Part shown: piece by piece, positions 1 through 10,700 of the stretch
How positions within the stretch are numbered: position 1 is the stretch's first letter
How the letters are laid out: every line of letters begins with the position of its first letter
Source of the DNA: an uncultured Ignavibacteriales bacterium
GTDB lineage: Bacteria > Bacteroidota > Ignavibacteria > Ignavibacteriales > Ignavibacteriaceae
Reading direction: 5' to 3'
DNA length: 64,000 nucleotides
NCBI GenBank assembly: GCA_903929035.1
Contig: CAIYTF010000082.1
Location: 1-64,000, forward strand
The notes under the pieces: generated by a model
Seen by the model: the letters and a program-made list of their open reading frames with translations, nothing else
The model's database searches: none
What the model was told of the DNA's origin: nothing
Made by a program: the position numbers and the translations under genes

Positions 1-1
1 T

Positions 2-451
2 GATGAAATCTCTGTTACCAAAACATCAGGAAATTTGCTTCGTCTTGAAGCTTGGCAAAACACGAGCGGATTTGATGAAAATCTATTTATTGATTATGTA
101 GATATTGATTTCTGTATGGTGCTGCGGGAAGCAGGCTATAAAACATATTTACATAATGAGGTGATAATGCCTCATACTGAAGGTAATATTCAGCGGGTTA
201 AGATTTTCGGACAGACAGCACACGTATTCCATCATACACCAATCCGTTGGTATTATAAAACCAGAAATTTATTATATATTGCAAAAAAACATAAGCACAC
301 TTGTCGGAAACAGATTATAGCGGAAATGAGATATTTAGCGAAAGAAGTGCTTAAAATGATTCTTGTTGAAAAAGATGTTATTAAAAAATGCAGATATATT
401 CTGAAAGGATTTCTTGATCTTAAGGCAGGACGATTTGGAAAAATACGATAA
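2..451 (+). CDS. Glycosyltransferase family 2 protein, C-terminal part (5' truncated by window edge)
   Basis: Open frame continues upstream of the listed TTG start to base 2 (DEISVTKTSGNLLRLEAW...); 'GFDENLFIDYVDIDFCMVLREAGYKT' is typical of GT2 rhamnosyltransferase-like proteins. Confidence 0.85.
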   Translation, partial: DEISVTKTSGNLLRLEAWQNTSGFDENLFIDYVDIDFCMVLREAGYKTYLHNEVIMPHTEGNIQRVKIFGQTAHVFHHTPIRWYYKTRNLLYIAKKHKHTCRKQIIAEMRYLAKEVLKMILVEKDVIKKCRYILKGFLDLKAGRFGKIR

Positions 452-475
452 TATCAATATAAATTTCGCTGTTCT

Positions 476-1417
476 ATGGTTATGAAAGTTTCTGTTCTAA
501 TTGTTAATTTTAAAACTTATTTGCTCCTTGAAGATTGTCTTTCTTCTATCGAAAATTTTAGTCGCGATATTACTTACGAAGTTATTGTTGTTGACAATGG
601 TTCCGATGTCGTTTTACTAAATTCAGTGAAAGAAAAGTTTCCTATCGTTAAATTCTATCCGTTAAATGAAAATATCGGTTTTGCGGCCGCAAATAATTAC
701 GGGGCAAAATATGCAACCGGAGAATACCTGCTTATTTTGAATAATGACACTGTTTTAATTGAAAATACAATTAAATACATTGCTGATTTTGCAGATTCGT
801 TAAAGGAAGATTGTATCGTTGGCTGTAAATTGCTGAACATAGATGGATCATTACAGGAATCAGCTATTGACTTTGATTCATTATCAAATATGGCGGGTGA
901 ATGCTTCTTTCTATACAAGATATTTAAAGCATCAAAATTTTGGAATAGGAATTTTCGCTCTTATGAGCAAGTAACGGATGTCATAGAAACAGATTATGTA
1001 AAGGGTGCTTTCCTATTTATGAGGCGTGCCTCATTTTTGCAATTAAGTGGTTTTGATAAGCGATTTACATTTTATGGTGAGGAGGCAGACCTGTGTTTCA
1101 GATTCAAGCGCGAGGGAAAGCGTGTACTCTATAATCCGGGAACATCCATAATTCATCTTGGCGGTGCAACTACCGATTTGATGCCTTGGTTTAAATTCAA
1201 GCAGCAGCACTTCGCTAAAATAATGTTTTATCAAAAAAACTATTCCGGTATTGAAAGTATTTTGCTAATTGCAATGCACGAGGTCGGAATATTTTTGCGG
1301 GTTTTTGTTTATTTATTTGAAGGTGTAATCTTGTTAAAAAAACAATTGCTTCTAAAGTCGTGGATGTATTTTAAACAGCTATTTATTTATTCTAAGAATA
1401 TTTTTAAAAATACGTAA
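476..1417 (+). CDS. Glycosyltransferase family 2
   Basis: VSVLIVNFKT...VVDNGSDV...LNNDTVL...GFDKRFTFYGEEADLCFR GT2 motifs. Confidence 0.93.
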   Translation: MVMKVSVLIVNFKTYLLLEDCLSSIENFSRDITYEVIVVDNGSDVVLLNSVKEKFPIVKFYPLNENIGFAAANNYGAKYATGEYLLILNNDTVLIENTIKYIADFADSLKEDCIVGCKLLNIDGSLQESAIDFDSLSNMAGECFFLYKIFKASKFWNRNFRSYEQVTDVIETDYVKGAFLFMRRASFLQLSGFDKRFTFYGEEADLCFRFKREGKRVLYNPGTSIIHLGGATTDLMPWFKFKQQHFAKIMFYQKNYSGIESILLIAMHEVGIFLRVFVYLFEGVILLKKQLLLKSWMYFKQLFIYSKNIFKNT

Positions 1418-2622
1418 TGAAAATTCTTCAAATAGCAACGCAAGTTCCGTATCCGCCCAATGACGGAGGCAGAATCGGCATATACAATATAACGAAGTAT
1501 CTTGCCAAACGCGGGCACACTATTGACTTTGTATGCTACCTGAAAGAGTCCGACTATAACATATCATATAAAGCGATGAGCGAGTTCTCAACCCCCTATT
1601 TGCTTTCTGTCAATGCAAAAGATTCTATATGTGGTGCAATAAAAAATTTGTTTTCGCCTGTTCCTTATAATATTTCGAAATTCAAAACAAAGGCACTCGA
1701 ATTATTTCTACGTGACTATTTTACAAAAAATACTCCCGATGTTGTACACGTGGACCATCTGCATTTGGCTTGGGTGATTGATGTAATTAGAGAGTTATCA
1801 GAAGTACCGGTTGTATTAAGGCAGCATAATGTTGAGGGTTTGATTATGCAGCGGTTTTATGAAAAACAGACGAATCCTGTATTAAAATTTTTTGCATATC
1901 TCCAGCACAGAAAATTTATTTCCTACGAACCATTTATGTGTAGAAAATTTGATGTATGCGCTACCATCACGGAAGCAGATGAACGATTGCTGCTTGGTCA
2001 GGATCGGGATATTAGAACAGTGGCAATTACAGCGGGTGTTAACAGTGACTTACTATCTATTGAGCCGGCGAAACAATTTATACCGCATTCTCTTTTTCAT
2101 ATAGGTTCACTCCGGTGGCTGCCCAACATTGATGCACTTGAATATTTCTTTACCAGAATATTCCCCTTAGTTTTAAAGAAACAGCCGGATACCAGATTGT
2201 ATATTTATGGTGAAGGAGCAAACCACATTCGCATCCCAAATGATATTTGCCATGCTGTCGAAATTATAGGATATGTTGAAGATATTTGGCAGGCAATCGG
2301 GGATAAGCAGGTTGGAATTGCCCCATTGCGAATTGGAGGCGGTATGCGCCTAAAGGTTATTGAGTTAATGGCCGCCGGGAAACTGCTTGTTTCAACTTCG
2401 ATTGCAAAAGAAGGAATAGCAGTTGCTGACGGGGTAAACGGCTTGGTTGCTGATACGCCCGAAGAATTTGCCAAAAGAATTGATAATTGTTTTACCGGAA
2501 AAGTTGATGTAAAGTCCATAATAGAAAAAGGACGCGAACTCATTAGAAAAGAATACACTTGGGAAACAATTGCAGAAAAATTTGAAAATGCTTATTTAGA
2601 GGCAATAGCTCGAAAAAAATAA
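1417..2622 (+). CDS. Glycosyltransferase family 1/4
   Basis: N-terminal PPNDGGRIGIYN, C-terminal IAPLRIGGGMRLKVIELMAAGKLLVSTSIAKEGI (GT-B fold); start overlaps previous stop. Confidence 0.9.
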   Translation: MKILQIATQVPYPPNDGGRIGIYNITKYLAKRGHTIDFVCYLKESDYNISYKAMSEFSTPYLLSVNAKDSICGAIKNLFSPVPYNISKFKTKALELFLRDYFTKNTPDVVHVDHLHLAWVIDVIRELSEVPVVLRQHNVEGLIMQRFYEKQTNPVLKFFAYLQHRKFISYEPFMCRKFDVCATITEADERLLLGQDRDIRTVAITAGVNSDLLSIEPAKQFIPHSLFHIGSLRWLPNIDALEYFFTRIFPLVLKKQPDTRLYIYGEGANHIRIPNDICHAVEIIGYVEDIWQAIGDKQVGIAPLRIGGGMRLKVIELMAAGKLLVSTSIAKEGIAVADGVNGLVADTPEEFAKRIDNCFTGKVDVKSIIEKGRELIRKEYTWETIAEKFENAYLEAIARKK

Positions 2623-2626
2623 TTCA

Positions 2627-3877
2627 ATGGGGCTGAAAGAAAGAATCTCGCTAAAATTTGCTATTTTGTACATTATGATTTTTTACAATGTAGTAGTATA
2701 TCCTCAAATGCATTTTTTAGTTTTAGCAATATTTTGGATAGTTTTAGTCATTATCCTTAACGCAAATATTTTCTTTCCTTTAGTTCTCGCGGTGGCGGGA
2801 AAGTATGCGCCTAAAAAAAAAATAAGCGGGCATCATCAACCGCCTGTAACTGTTATTGTAGCTGCATATAATGAAGAAAAGGTGATTGCTCAACGAATAG
2901 AAAATATTCTTGCTCAAAACTATGATCGATCTAAACTTGAAATATTTATAGGCTCCGATGCTTCAAGCGATGGAACAAATGAGATTATTAGGTCTTATGC
3001 AAATAAATACTCAAATGTAAGAGCTTTTATTTTTGACCGGCGACGCGGTAAATCATTCCAATTGAATGATATGGTGCCCCAGGCATCACACCAAATTATA
3101 GTCTTTTCCGATGCAAACACTGTGTTTCAAAGTGATGCAATTCAAAAAATGGTACAACATTTTGAAGATAATCAAGTCGGCGGTGTATGCGGGCAGCTTG
3201 TCCTTACTAACAACAATGAAGAAAGTGACAAAGGTGTAAAAGAGAAACTTTATTGGAGCATAGAAACATTTCTAAAAACTAATGAAGGAAAATTTGGAAT
3301 GGTTATGGGGGCAAATGGCGGCATATATGCAATTCGAAAAGAATTATTTATGCCTATTCATACAAACCCTCCTGCAGGCGATGATATCTCGACCGGACTG
3401 CAAGTAATCCGGCAAGGATTTAAATTGATTTATGAAGCTGATGCAATCGGTATTGAAGTTGTGGGCAAGAATACGATGGCTGAGTATCGGCGTAAAACGA
3501 GGATTGCTGCATTGGGTTTTGGGGTTATTCTTTATTTCCATTCTCTGCTATTCAATAAGAATTTGTTTTTGAGTTATTTGTTTTGGAGTCACAGAGTTAC
3601 CCGGTGGTTTTTGTCTCATTTGCTCATAGTGCTTTTTGTTACTTCGTTTATACTCAGTTTCGATAATACGTTGATTCGACATTTCACTCTATTGCAGATC
3701 ACCTTTTATTTGTTTGCATTTATTGGCTATTTACTTTCAAAGTTTGACATAAATATTTCAATATTTTCTACACCATTTTATTTTGTTCTTATGAATGTCG
3801 CTTTCTTTAAAGGATTTAATCAATTCCTTAAGAAAAAATACTCATTGGCTTGGGAAGCAACAGAAAGACTTACTTAA
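2627..3877 (+). CDS. Membrane-associated glycosyltransferase family 2
   Basis: VTVIVAAYNEEKVI, SDASSDGT, hydrophobic N- and C-terminal segments. Confidence 0.9.
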   Translation: MGLKERISLKFAILYIMIFYNVVVYPQMHFLVLAIFWIVLVIILNANIFFPLVLAVAGKYAPKKKISGHHQPPVTVIVAAYNEEKVIAQRIENILAQNYDRSKLEIFIGSDASSDGTNEIIRSYANKYSNVRAFIFDRRRGKSFQLNDMVPQASHQIIVFSDANTVFQSDAIQKMVQHFEDNQVGGVCGQLVLTNNNEESDKGVKEKLYWSIETFLKTNEGKFGMVMGANGGIYAIRKELFMPIHTNPPAGDDISTGLQVIRQGFKLIYEADAIGIEVVGKNTMAEYRRKTRIAALGFGVILYFHSLLFNKNLFLSYLFWSHRVTRWFLSHLLIVLFVTSFILSFDNTLIRHFTLLQITFYLFAFIGYLLSKFDINISIFSTPFYFVLMNVAFFKGFNQFLKKKYSLAWEATERLT

Positions 3878-3944
3878 GTTTAATTCTATATTTAGAAATG
3901 CTTCTTTACAAGACATTTAGAAATCATTTGGGACTGAATTACCT

Positions 3945-5009
3945 ATGAAAATTTTTACAGATTGCCGCTTCTTCCGAGGCGATATTCCTTGCGTGCTAAG
4001 CAAACAGCATAATGTAACCTGCGAAGGTTGTCTAAGTTATGAAAAAATCGGCAGGCAGATTCTTATAATTAAATTAGGAGCAATCGGCGATGTGATCAGG
4101 ACTACCCCGCTGCTTAGGAAAATCAGAGCAGAATTCCCTGATGCATATATTTGGTGGGTAACTGAAACACCTGATATTCTAACCGATAAATGGGTGGATA
4201 AACGCATCAAACCAAATTTTGAAAATGTAGAACTCCTTAAATGTTTAGAGTTTGACTGGCTGATTAACTTGGACAAAGACCCGATCGCGATTGCTTTAGC
4301 CGCGAAAATAACGGCGAAAAAGAAGTCCGGTTTCACGGTAGATGCTTACGGGCGGAGTACCTATTTCGGATCTGATGCCGAAAAGCATAAGTGGGTCACA
4401 GGCGCATTTGATTCAATTAGCAGGCAGAATACCAAGCACTATGTTCAAGAAATATTGGAAATTGCAGGATATGAATTTGCCGGCGAAGAGTATATACTTG
4501 AAGTGCAGCCCTGTGCATATAATTGGGATATAGATAAAACAAAAAAAGTTATTGGTCTAAACACAGGATGCGGAATCCGATGGCACACGAGATTGTGGCC
4601 TGAAAATCAATGGATAGAATTAGTACGTCTTTTAATAAACTATAACTATGAAGTTGTTCTACTTGGCGGTGCGGATGAAGACGAAAAAAACAAAAGAATC
4701 GCGGCAGAATCAGGCGCAAAATATTTTGGAATTTACCCGCTGAAAACTTTCTTTGCTTTAATGGACAAAACTGATTTGGTAGTCTCTGCCGTTAGTATGG
4801 GCTTTCACGTTGCAGTAGGATTAAAAAAGAAACTTGTACTGTTCAATAACATTTTCAACAAGAATGAATTTTACCTATATGGACGCGGTATTATACTTGA
4901 ACCGGATGGCGGATGCACCTGTTATTTCGCGCAAAGCTGTGACAAGCATTGTATGGATAATTTGATGCCGGCAGCCGTGTTGGATGCAGTTAATAAGCTA
5001 TTGATTTAG
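3945..5009 (+). CDS. Glycosyltransferase family 9 (heptosyltransferase-like)
   Basis: ILIIKLGAIGDVIRTTPLLRKIRAEFP and IGLNTGCGIRWHTRLWPENQWIELV; N-terminal Cys-rich extension. Confidence 0.88.
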   Translation: MKIFTDCRFFRGDIPCVLSKQHNVTCEGCLSYEKIGRQILIIKLGAIGDVIRTTPLLRKIRAEFPDAYIWWVTETPDILTDKWVDKRIKPNFENVELLKCLEFDWLINLDKDPIAIALAAKITAKKKSGFTVDAYGRSTYFGSDAEKHKWVTGAFDSISRQNTKHYVQEILEIAGYEFAGEEYILEVQPCAYNWDIDKTKKVIGLNTGCGIRWHTRLWPENQWIELVRLLINYNYEVVLLGGADEDEKNKRIAAESGAKYFGIYPLKTFFALMDKTDLVVSAVSMGFHVAVGLKKKLVLFNNIFNKNEFYLYGRGIILEPDGGCTCYFAQSCDKHCMDNLMPAAVLDAVNKLLI

Positions 5010-5055
5010 GATTTGCAGAAGTATATGCCCAAATTGAAGAATATGTTTCCATTTT

Positions 5056-5156
5056 AGGGATCGTTCACAAATTACATTAACAATTTCTCACGCGAAAACG
5101 CAACGACCGCAAAGGAGTATTATGTTAGATGTAAAGGTTATTTCTTGACAAGCCCT
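5056..5156 (-). repeat. Dispersed ~100-bp TIR element, copy A
   Basis: Reverse orientation of the consensus agggcttgtcaagaaataacc...ctttgcg..cgtgagaaa...gttatttgtgaacaagccct. Confidence 0.75.
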
Positions 5157-5265
5157 TATGGTGGTTCAGTATTAAACTTTGCTGAATGGAGAACTATCCG
5201 CGAATTTAATTTTAACAACAAATCTTCGCGTTCTTATTGTCTTCGCCTGAAAAATGAGTTTGTTT

Positions 5266-5366
5266 AGTCCTTGTAACGAAATAACCCATACAACTTCTAA
5301 ATCTAACCTTTGCGGTCGTTGCGTCTTTGCGTGAGAAAGTGTTAATGTTATTTGTGAACAAACCCT
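5266..5366 (+). repeat. Dispersed ~100-bp TIR element, copy B
   Basis: agtccttgtaacgaaataaccc...aacctttgcggtcgttgcgtctttgcgtgagaaagtgttaatgttatttgtgaacaaaccct. Confidence 0.8.
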
Positions 5367-5511
5367 GTCATTGATTTCAAAGAGGGCAGCTTTATAGTTT
5401 CTATATCTCTTAAAATGCCATTACTGATACCATCGAAACAATTTCCAATATGGTTGGTTAGAGGGTGTCGGCGTACTCAATCTAAACAAAAAAATAAAGG
5501 TTACTCGATAA

Positions 5512-5991
5512 ATGACTGCTTCAATGTCCATAATAAATATAATACAATCTATGCTTGCGCCCGGTATAATGATTTCTGCTTGCGGATTGTTACTCCTCGG
5601 GATGAACAACAAATATTCTCTCGTAGTGCAGCGTATTCGCTTATTGAATGAAGAAAAAAGAAAATTTATCTCGCGGGCAAGTGATAAACATTTCGTTTAT
5701 GAAGAGGAAGTACGGCTCAAAAGCCTCGCCACTCAGCTCAAATTATTGCATTTCAGGGCAAGACTCGTTCGGAACGCGGTGTTTTCCTATTCAGTAGCAG
5801 TGGGACTTTTCGTGTTCACTTCCCTAATAATCGGGCTTGCATTTGCTCTAAAATTAGAATATCTTGAGGCAATTATTATCGCGTGTTTTTCATTTGGAAT
5901 GCTGAGTGTTCTAATCGGAATATTTTTCGCAGGATATGAAACTCTTCGCGGTTATCAAATCATTAGTTACGAGATACTAGTTGATGAATAA
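5512..5991 (+). CDS. DUF2721 family membrane protein
   Basis: MLAPGIMISACGLLLLGMNNKYSLVVQRIRLLNEEKR resembles DUF2721 proteins. Confidence 0.75.
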   Translation: MTASMSIINIIQSMLAPGIMISACGLLLLGMNNKYSLVVQRIRLLNEEKRKFISRASDKHFVYEEEVRLKSLATQLKLLHFRARLVRNAVFSYSVAVGLFVFTSLIIGLAFALKLEYLEAIIIACFSFGMLSVLIGIFFAGYETLRGYQIISYEILVDE

Positions 5992-6595
5992 GAACAGTGT
6001 ATTCTACCCTGATTCTTTTCTTGAACCTGAAAATATGATAAAACTGTATGCGCTTGGAGCTTTCCCAATGGCAGAAAGCAAAGACAGTACTAAAATCAAT
6101 TGGTTTTTACCGGAGCTACGTACAATAATTCCACTTGACTCCTATAACATTCCACGTTCTTTGAAAAAATTTATGCGCGAATGCGGTTATGATGTGCGCT
6201 ATAACACGCGCACACGCGATGTTATAGAATGCTGTGCTAACAGAGAAGATACTTGGATTTCAAAGAAACTTATGAAAGCGTATGATAAACTTATTAAGAA
6301 TGGCTATTTACATTCAGTTGATGTGTTTGACAAGAATGAATTAGTAGGCGGGTTATATGGTATAAGTTATCGCGGAGCTTTTATGGGCGAGTCTATGTTT
6401 TCTTATGTGCCGCAGGCTTCCAAAATTGCATTGGCACACCTCCTCCGGCATTTAGCAAAACAGCAATATATTCTTCTTGATGTGCAATACCAAACACCCC
6501 ACCTGGCAATGTTTGGGGCAAAACAAATATCATTAGACGAGTTTAACCAGATGCTAAAAGAATCCTATAAAATAGATCGCAGTTTTTTACCATAG
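5984..6595 (+). CDS. aat: Leucyl/phenylalanyl-tRNA--protein transferase
   Basis: LYALGAFPMAESK...INWFLPELRTIIPL...GGLYGISYRGAFMGESMFS...LLDVQYQTPHLAMFGA. Confidence 0.95.
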   Translation: MNKNSVFYPDSFLEPENMIKLYALGAFPMAESKDSTKINWFLPELRTIIPLDSYNIPRSLKKFMRECGYDVRYNTRTRDVIECCANREDTWISKKLMKAYDKLIKNGYLHSVDVFDKNELVGGLYGISYRGAFMGESMFSYVPQASKIALAHLLRHLAKQQYILLDVQYQTPHLAMFGAKQISLDEFNQMLKESYKIDRSFLP

Positions 6596-6811
6596 TTATT
6601 CAGTTGCCTTATTGTGTTTTTTCATTACTTCTTTCCATTCTTCTTCTTCCATTATATCAGAATCATCCACAAGCAGCACCGGAATATCGTCAACTATCTT
6701 GTATCTTCTTCTGCTCTCGGATGAAGTTGAAATCAAAAAATCACCATAAAGAACTAAATCAGCCTTTGTTTCAGGGCAGCATATAATTGCAAGCAATTCA
6801 TCGTTTATCAT
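6596..6811 (-). CDS. Trm112/UPF0434 family protein
   Basis: INDELLAIICCPETKADLVLYGDFLI...RRRYKIVDDIPVLLVDDS. Confidence 0.85.
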   Translation of the reverse strand: MINDELLAIICCPETKADLVLYGDFLISTSSESRRRYKIVDDIPVLLVDDSDIMEEEEWKEVMKKHNKATE

Positions 6812-6825
6812 AATTCTCTTCCAAA

Positions 6826-7695
6826 TTAAAAATACATTCTCATTTTCAGTGTTGGTGCATAATAGGAAATACCTTGTATGCTCTGTTTTTCCATAGATGA
6901 CTCTAACATAATTGATTTATTTTCCGTAACCGCGCCCCATACCGCATTTACCGCACTTAACACGTGATTTATATAAATGGCAATGACGGCTTTTGCGCTA
7001 TAATTGTAATAATCATTTGCCTTGCCGCGCATAATAGCGTAATTTAAAAAAGCCTGCGATACATTGTGGAAATCATCAGTTGGACCACCATTATAATCAT
7101 TCCACCCAGGACTATACTGCGGATATTTCCCTATTAACTCGTAATACTGCTGAAGTCCATATTGTTCGAGATGATGTGAAAAGTTTAATGAGTCTTCATA
7201 TTTATGAAGAATATTCCAATCTACCCGTTTCCAAGGGGGCAGAGTCATATTATTCTCAATCCAGCTAACATTTGACGAATCCCCTCCTATTTTATTTACC
7301 ATCCATTTTGCATATTTAACTGCACTCCACTGCTGATCCGCGACATTTTGAAACGCGGTTGTTTGCTTATCGCCTTTATTGTTATAAATTACTGCCACGC
7401 TAATTGCAGCAGCTTCAACCACGAAAAAAGCTGCTGCCTCATAATAATGTCCAGTATATAGTTCGCCTGCTCCAGGGATTACCAAAGACATTAGCCCTGC
7501 AAGCGCGGGGGATTTTCGTGTTCTTACTTCAGGCAAAATTTCAACCCTTTTTGCTGCAGGCTGTAACTTAGCAATTTCTCTTGAATCATACTGTAAATTA
7601 CCGGATAATCCGTTTTCCACTTGAGAATTTTCCTGAGCAATCATTTCCGAAACACAAAAAATTGACAGAATAAAAAAAACAATAAATAATCTCAT
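6826..7695 (-). CDS. DUF5683-like membrane/envelope protein
   Basis: Signal peptide; KSPALAGLMSLVIPGAGELYTGHYYEAAAFFVVEAA. Confidence 0.65.
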   Translation of the reverse strand: MRLFIVFFILSIFCVSEMIAQENSQVENGLSGNLQYDSREIAKLQPAAKRVEILPEVRTRKSPALAGLMSLVIPGAGELYTGHYYEAAAFFVVEAAAISVAVIYNNKGDKQTTAFQNVADQQWSAVKYAKWMVNKIGGDSSNVSWIENNMTLPPWKRVDWNILHKYEDSLNFSHHLEQYGLQQYYELIGKYPQYSPGWNDYNGGPTDDFHNVSQAFLNYAIMRGKANDYYNYSAKAVIAIYINHVLSAVNAVWGAVTENKSIMLESSMEKQSIQGISYYAPTLKMRMYF

Positions 7696-7710
7696 ATTAT
7701 GTGCCTGATG

Positions 7711-10700
7711 CTATAAATTAAAATCAAATAAAATGCCGCCATACAAACGAATTTCCTTACCATAAGTTATGACCTGCTTATTAACTGTTCTTTGAAATGA
7801 ATCAAACCCGTAAGAAGCATCAAAGAATATACTCGTTGGGAAAAGATAAAATGAATTAAGAGCAAAACGAATTTGGCTTCCTATACCCTTTTTGAAATCT
7901 TTAATCTTTGGATTGTTACCTGTCCAAGCATTTCCATAATCGCCATATACTGATAGGAAAATTTTATCCAGATAAAATGCGCCAAATTTGTAATCAATAT
8001 TTTGCAGTAGAGGGAAACGATACGCGATATTTAGCCACGCGACTTTGTTTCCGTTTATTGAATAGAAAGAATACTCTTTCATACCGACCAAACCGCCAAG
8101 ATAGAAATCGAAAAAATCCGGGGCAGTTAACCCCAGTATTGAGCCAAATCTCGTTTTTAATGTAAGAGTCGTTTGTCGAGTAAGTCTCAATGCGTGAAGC
8201 GCGGTCAATTCAACACGGTGAAAGTTGAAGTGATTATAATTCGGTTTATAAACTCCGTCCTCAACAGTATATTTCCCATCATTGTTAAAATTATTCAGTT
8301 CGTAATTATATTTTAACTCTATATAAGTACCAATAGGACTAATTTCTGAATTTATATACGGATGATATGAATCGAATCTATATGATATTTCAAAATTACT
8401 GCCAATAAGATATATATCACTAAATTCGGGAGAAAGAGAGCTTGTTCCCGGAAAAATAAAACTTCCTATTGCTGCTGAATACCTGCTGTAAGAATATCTA
8501 AAATTAATAAAATTGAACCGCGAGAGTACTTTATGTTTCGCGAGCAATGCCACTTCAAAAAGGTTATAAGTAACATCCGTGTTCGTACTCGGATATCCTT
8601 CAATAGTAACTTCAACTCCGGTCTTCCGGCTTATGCTATATACTTCAAGTCCTAATTCCGGTTTAATTCCTAAGTTAAAAAGCAATGGAAGTTTATCGCG
8701 GTAATCAAAAGAAAAAAAGGCATCTCTTTCCATACGGCTGTTAATCATAATGCCGCCAAAAATAGAATAGCGATTCAGCATATCGTTTGACGAAAAGTAA
8801 ACCCCCGGCTTAATATGCTGCATAAACGAGTTGGCTGTATTGTAGTTATCTACTCGAATTACAGGGAATACTGTCATCTTTGAAAATGCACCGGAATACT
8901 TTTCAACTTTATAATCGGGTGTTTTCGAGTCATCAAAACGGCGTAAATTATCAATCGCGAATTTTTGAATATCACAGTTTGGTTTATCCTCATCTAACGG
9001 CGGATTATCCTTTTTTATATATGTTTTCTTAATATCAACAATTGCTTGTTCCGCTGGAGAAACCGAGAATAGTTTATAGCCGCCTGAAGTATATCCTGCA
9101 TAGTATAGAGTGCCGTTATCAGCGAGGTACGGCATAAATGCACCGCCTCTCACGTTGGTTAATTGCTTCGATGCTTTCGTTGACAAATCAAACGAATAAA
9201 TATTATATATCCCTGACTTATCAGATGCATAAATAATTCTGCTGTCATCGGCAAAAATAGGATTTCGTTCATCATACTCTTGATTTAACAGGAAGTTGAA
9301 ACCTGTACCATCTGTATTTATAATCGCGATATCTCTGCCATTCAATAATGAATAATCAAATACAATTTTTTTGCCATCGGGAGAAAAGCGGGGGTTTGCT
9401 ATTTGCTCGCCATTCCCATACATAGTCAATTGCCGAAAATTCTTTCCTCCGCTGTCAACAACACCCAAATTAGATGTTCCGTCTTTCTCGAATATAAACG
9501 CGATAAGTGAACCATCATTGTTTATAGCAGGCTGATTTGCGCGCAAAGCATAAGTTAACCGGGTTTCTTTTTCCGTAACAACATCATATAAAAACAAATC
9601 GTGTACATTTGCAAAACCGGGATTATCTTCTGATAATTTTGCGAACAATAATTTATTTGTGTTTGGTACCCTATAAATTCCAGAGCGCACGCCCTTGAGT
9701 ACTAATTTTTCTTTGCCGGTTTTTGTATCAAGTAAATATGCGGCTGTCTGTCCTAAATAATCATTTCCTTTATTTGAAATAAACATAACATTCGCGGAAT
9801 CATAGGATGTAGGAAAAAAATTCCCAAAACCTTCAGCAAATATTTTTTGACCTTCAACCTGATTTGCGATAACATCTTTCATTCTCTCTTTATAGTCTTT
9901 CATTATGAATGAAGACCACTCACTGTATAACGCGTTGCCGGTTATCCCAAGCACATCCTTGCAGGCTGCATCGAAAGTGAAATTAAGCGTCTTTCCCAGA
10001 GCTTTTGTCAATTCGCGAATTTTGGCTTCGCCGTATTTTTGCGCGATATACCGAGTAAGTGCGAAACCTGAATTATACACTGATTCATTACCGAGACTGG
10101 TTTTCTCGAAAACACCCATCTGTTCCCAGCTAAGCATATTGCTGTCAAGCGCGTAAGACCTGAGAATCATATCACGGTGAGCGTCCCACCCGTCATATCC
10201 AAAATCTTTACGCGTATATTGCGCGGTTCCCTCAGCAAACCAAGCAGGCATATTCAGGAAAGCCAAGGGATATGATACAATAACATTTGGGTAGCCATAT
10301 AGGATATCGGGACGACGTTCGTCTTCATAATTTAACCATTGCAAATATACAGCTGGCACGGTACGGGTAGTTTTCATTGCCGCCTGAATTTGTACCATAT
10401 GAGTAAACTCGTGAGATATCACATTTCGAAGCCAATTGTGGAATCCTCTCAATTCAAAATCAAGGGCACTGCTCCAAATTTCAATTTTATTATCAAAGAA
10501 ATAAGTTGCTCCATTTGAATAGTCGTCAATATCTTTAATAACAAAATGAACAGTTTCAGGTTCATACTCATAAAGTGAAGTAATTGGTCCCCACACTTCA
10601 TCGGCAATTTTTGCAGCCACTTTCGCGGTTCTTTCTGCTCCCTCGTGAAAATGTACAACACAATGAGTTCCTTTAACGGAATACCAGTTCAGTTCAGGAT

